Under the pieces are notes generated by a model. That model ran no database searches. It was not told where the DNA came from and saw only the letters and a program-made list of their open reading frames with translations. A program made the position numbers and the translations under genes. Of a DNA stretch of 64,000 nt, positions 57,113-64,000 are shown one piece after another. The stretch comes from Wenyingzhuangia heitensis (GTDB lineage Bacteria; Bacteroidota; Bacteroidia; Flavobacteriales; Flavobacteriaceae): NCBI RefSeq assembly GCF_011762155.1, contig NZ_JAASQL010000003.1, forward strand, positions 186,001 through 250,000, in the 5' to 3' direction. Position 1 is the first letter of the stretch, and every line of letters starts with the position of its first letter.

Positions 57113-59086
57113 TTATTTGACTTTTGGAAACAATGTCATTCTTAGATAAGTAGCTCCTAACGGAACCAATTCTACCATTTTTCTCTCTTTAGAAAACTCT
57201 AATTCTTTTGGAAACACTCCTAAATGTTTAGTCCCGTTAATATTCCAGTTCAATACTTTTTTTACTGGCACATTAATACGCAATGGTGTATGTGCTAAAT
57301 CCCAAGGATATTGTTCAGTTGTATACTTATTTACGGTAAGATCTTTAATACTTTTAGCATCTAAAGCATAACTCCAATCAGAAGTTGGATACATTAATTT
57401 ATTAGGAAAATTAACTAACTTAGGATCTCCTATATATGGAAATGTGATGGTTTTATTTTGAACAGGTAATGCGTAAACCAAAGGACCTCTTTCTATTGCA
57501 AACCCTTTATTATACTCTCCCCAAGTTGTTATTTTGGTTTCCATAGGAAGTTTTAAAACAATAGTATCTCTATTTTTAAACATTCTGTAAATAGTAACCA
57601 TTCCATTTACCTTTCTAAACTTTTTTAGTTTTTTCCCATTAATATTTATTTCAGGATTTATACACCAAGCGGGAATACGCACTGTGAAAGAAAACTTATT
57701 TTTTTCTTTTAACTCAAATTCAAAATTAATTTGATCTTCAAAAGGATACTTTGTTTCTTGATGGATTTTAATCTCTTGTTTGTCTTTTAGAAACATAAAA
57801 CTTGAAGCTCCATATAATGCTGCAATAACACCATCATTTTTAGTATTCTTTAACCACATTCTACCTACATAAGCAGGTATCATACGTTGGATGTTTCCGG
57901 TACAACATTCTGTATCGTGTCCCGTTCTATAGCACATTCTACCTTGTGCCATGCCTCCCCATTTTTTATCCATGTTAAATTGGTTGGTTTCTTCTGCTGC
58001 CACAGGTTGGTTGGGTGCTGAATAATATTGATGTGCTTTAAATTCTTTGTCCAAAGCCCCTAAACCAGCATTAAAAACGGCACGCTCTATTACATCTCCC
58101 CAATGTCCATTATTAGTTGCCATTAACACATAACCTACACTCCAAACTAAATCAACAATATCACAAGTTTCATGAGCCATGTCTACAGACTTACCTGCTA
58201 AATGCTCTACAGAACTTTGCACTCCATCTACCAAAAAATGATTTTTTTCTAATTTATTAATTGCATTTAAAGTGGCATCTAAATATCTTTTTTCTCCAGT
58301 ATATAAATATAAAATAGCAGGTAATTTTACTTGTTCTGTAAAACCAACACCATGTCCTTTAGGTATTTCATCAGAGAGCATTCTACCTAATACTCTAGAA
58401 GAGTGTTCATTATCTAGTTTATTCTTTTTGTACTCACCCCCTAAACTTGTGTTCCTTATATTGTGCAGACTGCTTTTAGCCAATTCTAATAGTTTTTTAT
58501 TTCCTGTTTTGTCATATAACCACAAAATAGGTTCTAAACTCATTAACCCACGTCCGTTATTAAATAAGCGAGGTTTTTCAAGAAAATGTTTTGACATTTT
58601 AGAAATGATTTCTTGATTTTTAGTTACATCATATTCTGCCATCATTCCTCGGAAATAAACCACTCTTGCCCAATCATCAGCTTTAGGCTGTCCTAAAACA
58701 CCATGCTCCTGAACGTTATTTAATGTATATGCAAAATTTTTCTGTGCATAACTCACCAAATCCTTATTACCTAGTAAATAACCTGCACGCAAAGAACCGT
58801 CTAAAAAATAAGCGGTTTGTTCATAAGGCCACAAATCTTTACCCGCATGCCCTACAGGAATGTGAATATCTTCCATCCACATATTGGTATTGAATGGATA
58901 TCCTGAAACCGTAGGATTTCCTCCCAATCCGTTTGCTTGTCTTTTTAAAAATTCTTTTATCCATCCTTTAGGGTGAATTTGAGTTAGAGCAACCTCTTTA
59001 CTTTTTCCGTAATATGTTTGTGCTTTGCTGTTTTGAAACAACAAACAGCATATTACAAAAGAAATATAAAATTGTATTTTTTTCAT
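57113..59086 (-). CDS. GH127-family (DUF1680) glycosidase, beta-L-arabinofuranosidase-like
   Basis: This 657-residue secreted enzyme (signal ending NSKAQ) has the (alpha/alpha)6 barrel of GH127. The Cys/Glu zinc site is visible: Glu and Cys in AHETCDIVD (about residue 310) and the CC pair in HDTECCTGN (about residue 393), whose second Cys is the proposed nucleophile in this family. The C-terminal beta-sandwiches follow (SFTVRIPAWCINPEININGKK). Known members cleave beta-L-arabinofuranose or the aceric acid side chain of rhamnogalacturonan II, so an unusual furanose branch is likely in the target glycan. It sits between two sulfatases with short gaps. Confidence 0.88.
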   Translation of the reverse strand: MKKIQFYISFVICCLLFQNSKAQTYYGKSKEVALTQIHPKGWIKEFLKRQANGLGGNPTVSGYPFNTNMWMEDIHIPVGHAGKDLWPYEQTAYFLDGSLRAGYLLGNKDLVSYAQKNFAYTLNNVQEHGVLGQPKADDWARVVYFRGMMAEYDVTKNQEIISKMSKHFLEKPRLFNNGRGLMSLEPILWLYDKTGNKKLLELAKSSLHNIRNTSLGGEYKKNKLDNEHSSRVLGRMLSDEIPKGHGVGFTEQVKLPAILYLYTGEKRYLDATLNAINKLEKNHFLVDGVQSSVEHLAGKSVDMAHETCDIVDLVWSVGYVLMATNNGHWGDVIERAVFNAGLGALDKEFKAHQYYSAPNQPVAAEETNQFNMDKKWGGMAQGRMCYRTGHDTECCTGNIQRMIPAYVGRMWLKNTKNDGVIAALYGASSFMFLKDKQEIKIHQETKYPFEDQINFEFELKEKNKFSFTVRIPAWCINPEININGKKLKKFRKVNGMVTIYRMFKNRDTIVLKLPMETKITTWGEYNKGFAIERGPLVYALPVQNKTITFPYIGDPKLVNFPNKLMYPTSDWSYALDAKSIKDLTVNKYTTEQYPWDLAHTPLRINVPVKKVLNWNINGTKHLGVFPKELEFSKERKMVELVPLGATYLRMTLFPKVK

Positions 59087-59092
59087 ATTGGT

Positions 59093-60628
59093 TTAGTAGT
59101 AATCCCAAAAATCTACAGGATAGTTATTATGCTCCTTATAGTCATTTAGTTCTATTGCTTTTTTACGCATTTCTTTTTGCATACTTTCTAGCACCTCTTT
59201 GTATTCTGGTAAAAAAGCCAAGTTGGTAGTTTCCCAAGGATCTTTTTTAAAATTGAATAACAATGTAACTCTACTACCTGCTACAAAATCTCCTTGTTTT
59301 TTATGAGAATCTGGAGCTCTTACAAATTCTATTAATTTATAATCTCCTTTTCTAAAAGCTCTTTGATGTTGTCTATAAGCATGGTAGGTATAATCTCTTA
59401 CTTGTGTTTTTTCACCATCAATCACAGGTTTTAAACTTTTTCCGGTTACAGAAGCTGGAATTTTAATATCTGCAACATCACAAATTGTTGGATAAATATC
59501 ATGGATATAACTAAATGCATCTATCCTTTTTCCGTTTCCTTTAATTTTTCCTGAAATGATAAATGGTACGTGAACTCCATCTTCATCATATACGTTTTGT
59601 TTTCCCATTAAACCGTGATTTCCTACAGCTAATCCACTATCTCCAGACAAAACAATAATGGTGTTTTCATACTGTCCTGTTTTTTTTAAAGATTTGATTA
59701 CTTTACCTATTTGAGCATCTAAATGTGTAATAATTGCATAATAATCTGACAATTCCTTTTGAGCAACTTTTGGAGTTCTAGGCCAAGGTGCTAGTGCCTC
59801 ATCTCTAAGAAATAAATGTCCGTTATCAAAAGGATGCTGTGGCATATACGATGGCAACAACTTTATTTTCTTTTCAGGGTACATATCCTTATATTTTTTA
59901 GGTGCTTGACGAGGATCATGTGGGGCATGAAAAGCCAAATACATAAAAAAAGGTTTTTCTTGTTTGTTTTTTTGGATATAATCTATGGCTTGACTTGCAT
60001 ATATTTCTGAAGTATGAGGTCCATCTTTTTCTGTATTGATAGGTCCTTTTTTTTCTTTAGGATCTACAGATCGTTTGACCACATTCCCCTTTTTATCATA
60101 CACATAAATATAGGCATCTTTTTTAGCATACTTTCCATCTGCTCTCCAATCCCAACAAGGCATTCTGTAATGATCTGTTAAATAAATACCTCTACTCATA
60201 ATGGTAGCACCACTATTAAACATTCTTCCTAAAGATTGGTTGTCTTGGTGCCATTTTCCAACAATATGAGAGTTGTACCCTTCTTTTAAAAAAGTTTCTC
60301 CTATGGCTACTTGCTCTTTAGGAATTACACTTCCTATACCATTTAGATCAAACATTTTTCTACCGGTAAGTAATTGTGCTCTACTTGGCATACAAGTAGC
60401 ACCTGTATAAGCCCCCATTAAATAGGTGTTGGTAAAAATTAGTCCCTCGTTTGCTAATTTATCTATGTTTGGAGTTTTTACGTCTTGACCTGCCAAAGCG
60501 TGTATTCCAGAATACCTGTGATCATCTGTATAAATTAATAATACATTGGGTTTTTTAGACTTGTTTTGAGCGGTAATTTGTAGTGATACAACAAGCATCA
60601 ACACAATTATTTTAAATAATTTTCTCAT
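59093..60628 (-). CDS. S1 sulfatase, CMPSR type
   Basis: This 511-residue sulfatase has a signal ending QITAQ. Metal ligands are Asp35-Asp36 in YTDDHRYSG and the formylglycine site is Cys79 in C-M-P-S-R. The TDDHRYSGIHALAG opening and GATCMPSRAQLLTGRKMF block distinguish it from all other sulfatases here. A SGDSGLAVGNHGLMGKQNVYDEDG segment supplies the later metal ligands with an unusual GDSG in place of SDNG. It lies 1 base from the GH28 stop, so the pair is cotranscribed and probably functionally linked. Confidence 0.9.
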   Translation of the reverse strand: MRKLFKIIVLMLVVSLQITAQNKSKKPNVLLIYTDDHRYSGIHALAGQDVKTPNIDKLANEGLIFTNTYLMGAYTGATCMPSRAQLLTGRKMFDLNGIGSVIPKEQVAIGETFLKEGYNSHIVGKWHQDNQSLGRMFNSGATIMSRGIYLTDHYRMPCWDWRADGKYAKKDAYIYVYDKKGNVVKRSVDPKEKKGPINTEKDGPHTSEIYASQAIDYIQKNKQEKPFFMYLAFHAPHDPRQAPKKYKDMYPEKKIKLLPSYMPQHPFDNGHLFLRDEALAPWPRTPKVAQKELSDYYAIITHLDAQIGKVIKSLKKTGQYENTIIVLSGDSGLAVGNHGLMGKQNVYDEDGVHVPFIISGKIKGNGKRIDAFSYIHDIYPTICDVADIKIPASVTGKSLKPVIDGEKTQVRDYTYHAYRQHQRAFRKGDYKLIEFVRAPDSHKKQGDFVAGSRVTLLFNFKKDPWETTNLAFLPEYKEVLESMQKEMRKKAIELNDYKEHNNYPVDFWDYY

Positions 60629-60629
60629 G

Positions 60630-62051
60630 TTAGTTTACATTTATTTTTACAACTTCTTTTCGCACATCTTGATTGCGCAATGTGAAAGAAATATTGTTGG
60701 TTTCTAATTTTTCTATATGTCTAGCATACAATCCGTAGGCTGGTGTGGCTCCTAATTTTGTAAATTCTGGATATTGTTCTTCATTTTCTGGAACTACAAT
60801 TTTTGTATCTTTTTCAGTTCCGCCTCCAGGCAAACTTACATTTACATTTTCTATGGTTATTTTACCTAATTTATGATTGGGGGTTCCTGAAAAATAAAAC
60901 CCTGTTGTTGGATTCATTCTTAACTCTTTGTTATCTGAAACTTTGGCAGTAATATTTTTAATCACAACATTATTAATACTTCCTACTGGTTTTCTTTCTG
61001 CATTTCTGTACACCAATCTACGTTCGCACAAACGAATAAAAATGGGCATTTCCACGTTTTCCATTGTAATGTTTTCTATTAGAATATTTTCTACGTTGGC
61101 ACCATCTGCACTTAAAATTTTAATTCCACCACCTCGGGTATCGTATACGTAACAATCTCTAACGGTAATGTTTTTAAAATCTCCCATAGATTCTGTACCA
61201 AACTTAATAGCTCCCCATTCGCTCTTTATTTTACAATCAAAAACTTCTATATTATTTGTTGGTTTTGGACTAGTAGATTTAAAACAAATGGCATCGTCAC
61301 CAGAATCTATATCACAGTTTTTAACAACTCCGTTGGTACTTGAATCTATATCAATAGCATCGTTATTTCTGTTAGCATGGCTGTAAATAGAAATACCATC
61401 AACCTCAAAATTATTGCATTCTAAAAAGTGTAAAGTCCAAGCTGCGGGTTGACGTAAATGAATGTCTTTTAATTTTACATTTTGTGATCTAACCATTCTT
61501 ACCAAAAAAGGCCTGTTAGACAAACGAATGTTATTGTTAACGTAATTATTCGTTTTAGATATTAGCCCTGATAAATCTGGCTTCACCTCTGTTAATCCTA
61601 ATCTTTTTAATGTTTCTTTTACTTTTTTAGGAGACAACATTTTTCCATGACCATCTATAGTTCCTTTTCCACTAATAGAGATATTTTTAACATCTATAGC
61701 TCCAATAAAACATTGCCCTCTAAACTGACCTGTCGCATCAATAAATGGCTCTACAATTGGATAATCGTTTGGGTTGATACTCCCTAATAAAGTTGTATTT
61801 TCGGTTATTTTTAAATCTACATTATCTTTTAGTAGTAAAGTTCCAGACACAAACACAGCTCCATCTACAAGTACTGTTCCTCCTCCTTTTAAAGTACATT
61901 CATCAATTGCTTTTTGAATTGCTTTGGTATTTATGGTTTTATGATCATCTTTTGCTCCAAAGTCTTTTACATTCCACACCATTGTTTTTGGTGCACAAGA
62001 AAACAACAAGGTTGCGAGTAAAAATAAAAAGTGAATTGATTTGATTTTCAT
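60630..62051 (-). CDS. GH28-family glycosidase with altered motif, lipoprotein
   Basis: This is a 473-residue right-handed beta-helix; the start at 62051 (MKIKSIHF) gives a lipoprotein signal with Cys19 (LLFSC). Motifs of GH28: NNDAIDIDSS supplies N-x-D, SGDDAICFKS the DD pair, and GGGIKIL the I-K end. The GHG motif is replaced by SEWGAIKFG, so the usual catalytic-site His is absent, and the R of RIK is Gly. It is thus GH28 by fold but not a standard polygalacturonase; exo-action on an unusual uronic or sulfated sugar is possible. It is first gene of an operon with two sulfatases and GH127; phased ATTACCC repeats lie 100-130 bases upstream. Confidence 0.82.
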   Translation of the reverse strand: MKIKSIHFLFLLATLLFSCAPKTMVWNVKDFGAKDDHKTINTKAIQKAIDECTLKGGGTVLVDGAVFVSGTLLLKDNVDLKITENTTLLGSINPNDYPIVEPFIDATGQFRGQCFIGAIDVKNISISGKGTIDGHGKMLSPKKVKETLKRLGLTEVKPDLSGLISKTNNYVNNNIRLSNRPFLVRMVRSQNVKLKDIHLRQPAAWTLHFLECNNFEVDGISIYSHANRNNDAIDIDSSTNGVVKNCDIDSGDDAICFKSTSPKPTNNIEVFDCKIKSEWGAIKFGTESMGDFKNITVRDCYVYDTRGGGIKILSADGANVENILIENITMENVEMPIFIRLCERRLVYRNAERKPVGSINNVVIKNITAKVSDNKELRMNPTTGFYFSGTPNHKLGKITIENVNVSLPGGGTEKDTKIVVPENEEQYPEFTKLGATPAYGLYARHIEKLETNNISFTLRNQDVRKEVVKINVN

Positions 62052-62127
62052 ATAGTAATTGTTTGTTAGATTCATTTTTAGGTTAGGTCTAAATTTAGAT
62101 ACCTAGGTTTCTAATTCTCTACAAATA

Positions 62128-62135
62128 AAAAGCTA
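62128..62135 (-). promoter_or_regulatory. Candidate -7 box of the GH28 operon
   Basis: Minus-strand TAGCTTTT matches TAnnTTTG in 7 of 8 positions. It lies 77 bases before the GH28 start and 15 bases downstream of the nearest ATTACCC repeat. Weak on its own; the neighbouring repeat array makes it worth noting. Confidence 0.35.
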
Positions 62136-62150
62136 CATGATTAAATATAA

Positions 62151-62181
62151 GGGTAATAAGCAGGGTAATAAAAGGGGTAAT
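62151..62181 (-). repeat. Three phased ATTACCC direct repeats
   Basis: GGGTAAT occurs at 62151, 62163 and 62175 on the plus strand, exactly 12 bp apart (ATTACCC on the minus strand). It sits between the end of the second LamG/SARP-like regulator and the GH28 operon start. The layout mirrors the five-repeat array at 52645-52708 with a different core word, as expected if two paralogous regulators have different sites. Confidence 0.55.
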
Positions 62182-62204
62182 TCTAACTAAAAAACATATG
62201 TTCT

Positions 62205-64000
62205 CTATTTTAAAGAGGTCAAAAAATCATCAAACGAAGTTTTAAAATCATCATTAAGAACTGATTTGTAATGATTTGAGAAATTTTGATACACTTTTAA
62301 TGCATCTTGTTTTTTTCCTAAGTGTAACAATGATTTTATTTGATAGGCTAAAGCTACTTCGTTTAAAGAATCTATACTAAAACTTAGTTTTGCTACTTTT
62401 TGTAATTGTTCCCAATTTTCTTCTTCAATATATTTTTTGCCTTGCTCTTTTAATTTTTCTAAATTAAAATCGTTTAACTGTGCAATAATACTATCAAAGG
62501 AATTTATTTTTATAGCATCACAAAGTTCTAAACTTTTAAAAGGATAGGATACTATTTTATCTATAGACTCCTCATAAAAAAATGGCAAATCAATAAAAAC
62601 TTGATCGGATATTTCAAACATCCATTCTCTGTTCTCATACTTTAAAACAATCTCATCAAAATTAGCTAACAGCTTTCTTAAACGGTGTATATTGGTTCCT
62701 CTGTTGTTTTTTTGCTGAGCAGCATTGTCATTCTCCCATAAAATATTAGAAAGTTCTTTAGAGCTTATTTGTCTATTTGTAAGTTTTGGAAAGACTAAAA
62801 CAAGAACAAACAATCTAATTAAAGTGGGTGTAAATTCGTAGGAAACATCATTCCCTTGTTTGTCAAAGGCTTTAAATTTATCAAAAAAGTAGAGAGCGTT
62901 TTGTTTAGAAAACTCAGTTTTTAAAGACAAACTAGGCTCTGTTTTTTCAGCTCTTTTTCGTTTTGATTTTTTAAACACAACAAACCACAAAACAAGTCCT
63001 AGAGCTAAAACAAACCCAACACTATAAATTATGCTATAATTTGGTGCTTTTTGTTGCTGTAATAAATCTGCTTCTAGCTTTCCTTCATAAACATCTCTTA
63101 TTTCCTTTGGGGTTAGTACTTTGTTCCACAATGCAAACTGACTCATTTGACCTGTAAAATAATCTTCCCACAAACTTTTTCCTATTTCTAAATAATTTTC
63201 TTTTCCTGTATTTCCCACAATGGCTTTACTATCTATACACTGCCCGTTTATATAAAAAACAGCTTTATGATTGTAATTTATAGTGATAGCTGTGTGTACC
63301 CAATCTCTCAATTTTGTTTTGGCTTTAGCACTTTTTGTATTAAACATCATGGGGATGTTAAACCATAAACTTTGTCTTAATCTATGAAATCGAAAAGAAA
63401 AATCTTTATTTCCTGCTATTCCAACAGCTTCTTTTTGATATTTTGTTTTTACCCAAGCACTTATTGTAATTTGGTTTTGAAAGTTTACATCTTTAACTCT
63501 TAAATAAGAGTCTTTATTTTTAAAATTAGCCACATCTCCTTTTACTGGATCGTTTATAAAACGAACTTGATTGATGTTTTCTACGGTTTTAGATGCTGAC
63601 GAAACATCTTTTAAACTTCCATTTAAGGGTAAATAAACTTGAAGTTTGTTGCTTAAATTTGCCTGTAGCAATGTAGCTTGATACTCTTCTTTAAACTGCT
63701 CCTCATTAAGACAAGTATCCCAAATTTTTAAGCGATCAATACAACCTTCTGCATTTACTCCATACTTATCTTTCCCTACAATTAAATCAGAAACTGGATA
63801 TTGCCACCATGTTGATGAAATTTGTTTTTTTAAAACTGCTTCGCCGTTGTAATATATGATTAAATACCCACTACTATTTAACGTAAAACCAATGTGTTGC
63901 CAAATATTATCACTTAATATACTGGCGGTATTAACATTGTCTTTTAAATAATGATTGAACTGAAATTTTCGGTTAGATAAGTATCTAAAATAAAAAAGCT
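62205..64000 (-). CDS. Second LamG/SARP-like membrane regulator, 5' end outside window
   Basis: The frame stays open from the stop at 62205 to the window edge, so the gene is cut at its start; a TTG at 63671 is not the true start. Visible parts, N to C: the end of one LamG domain (IDRLKIWDTCLNEEQFKEEY); a complete second LamG (LQVYLPLNGSLKDV to FALWNKVLTPKEIRDVYEG); one transmembrane helix (IIYSVGFVLALGLVLWFVVF); a basic linker; a SARP-like winged helix (FTPTLIRLFVLVLV, SSKELSNILWEND, NNRGTNIHRLRKLLAN); and a BTAD-like tail. It has two LamG domains where the regulator at 52887 shows one. It lies upstream of the GH28 operon on the same strand. Confidence 0.76.
   Translation of the reverse strand, partial: LFYFRYLSNRKFQFNHYLKDNVNTASILSDNIWQHIGFTLNSSGYLIIYYNGEAVLKKQISSTWWQYPVSDLIVGKDKYGVNAEGCIDRLKIWDTCLNEEQFKEEYQATLLQANLSNKLQVYLPLNGSLKDVSSASKTVENINQVRFINDPVKGDVANFKNKDSYLRVKDVNFQNQITISAWVKTKYQKEAVGIAGNKDFSFRFHRLRQSLWFNIPMMFNTKSAKAKTKLRDWVHTAITINYNHKAVFYINGQCIDSKAIVGNTGKENYLEIGKSLWEDYFTGQMSQFALWNKVLTPKEIRDVYEGKLEADLLQQQKAPNYSIIYSVGFVLALGLVLWFVVFKKSKRKRAEKTEPSLSLKTEFSKQNALYFFDKFKAFDKQGNDVSYEFTPTLIRLFVLVLVFPKLTNRQISSKELSNILWENDNAAQQKNNRGTNIHRLRKLLANFDEIVLKYENREWMFEISDQVFIDLPFFYEESIDKIVSYPFKSLELCDAIKINSFDSIIAQLNDFNLEKLKEQGKKYIEEENWEQLQKVAKLSFSIDSLNEVALAYQIKSLLHLGKKQDALKVYQNFSNHYKSVLNDDFKTSFDDFLTSLK

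Noticed and set aside
7568-62051. Fucoidan as the target glycan because of GH29 and many sulfatases
   Set aside because: No endo-fucoidanase family (GH107, GH168) is seen, and the catabolic genes are those of the tagaturonate/altronate route, not fuconate breakdown. Not excluded, but less likely.
63669-63671. TTG as the start codon of the second LamG/SARP-like regulator
   Set aside because: The same frame remains open to the window edge and encodes the end of another LamG domain, so the start lies outside.

Overview
The window is AT-rich DNA from a marine member of the Bacteroidota, most likely Flavobacteriaceae. Supporting signs are a SusC/SusD pair, type IX secretion C-terminal tails on two secreted proteins, Bacteroidota-type lipoprotein signals and TAnnTTTG-like -7 elements. 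Nearly all of it is one very large polysaccharide utilization locus (PUL) for a heavily sulfated glycan. It holds 12 sulfatases of the formylglycine (S1) type, three GH29 enzymes, two GH2 enzymes, one GH127, one GH28 and one GH63-like (alpha/alpha)6 hydrolase. It also has two giant Asp-box beta-propeller proteins, the SusC/SusD/surface-binding trio and a sodium:solute symporter. I see no tRNA, rRNA, CRISPR array, insertion sequence or integrase.

Layout, left to right. (1) 1-6305, minus strand: intracellular sugar catabolism, with a lactonase-type amidohydrolase (cut by the window edge), tagaturonate reductase, altronate dehydratase, KDPG aldolase, KDG kinase and a zinc alcohol dehydrogenase. 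A divergent LacI-family regulator (6490-7512) and two matching operators lie beside it. This set fits the L-galactose route (L-galactonolactone > L-galactonate > D-tagaturonate > D-altronate > KDG > KDPG > pyruvate + G3P). (2) 7568-15899, minus: lipoprotein, propeller, GH2, GH29. (3) 16117-16662, plus: a lone DUF6515-like protein. (4) 16750-23889, minus: SusC, SusD, surface glycan-binding protein. (5) 24231-32693, minus: sulfatase, propeller, sulfatase, GH29. (6) 32885-37294, minus: SSS symporter and GH2. (7) 37401-52602, minus: an apparent 15-kb operon of GH63-like enzyme, GH29 and eight sulfatases. (8) 52887-55373, plus: a membrane-spanning LamG/SARP-like regulator. (9) 55385-62051, minus: GH28, sulfatase, GH127, sulfatase and a broken gene. 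(10) 62205-64000, minus: a second LamG/SARP-like regulator, running off the window.

How it may work (inference): surface proteins bind and import a sulfated glycan. Periplasmic sulfatases and exo-acting GH29, GH2, GH127 and GH28 enzymes strip it. L-galactose (released by GH29 enzymes, a family that includes alpha-L-galactosidases) and possibly galacturonate (GH28) would converge on D-tagaturonate. No recognised endo-acting depolymerase is present, so the two type IX-secreted double propellers are the best candidates for that role.

The most unusual parts are the two transmembrane LamG/SARP-like regulators and the phased direct repeats beside them: five ACTTAAY heptamers at 11-12 bp periods upstream of the GH63-like operon, and three ATTACCC heptamers at 12-bp periods upstream of the GH28 operon.
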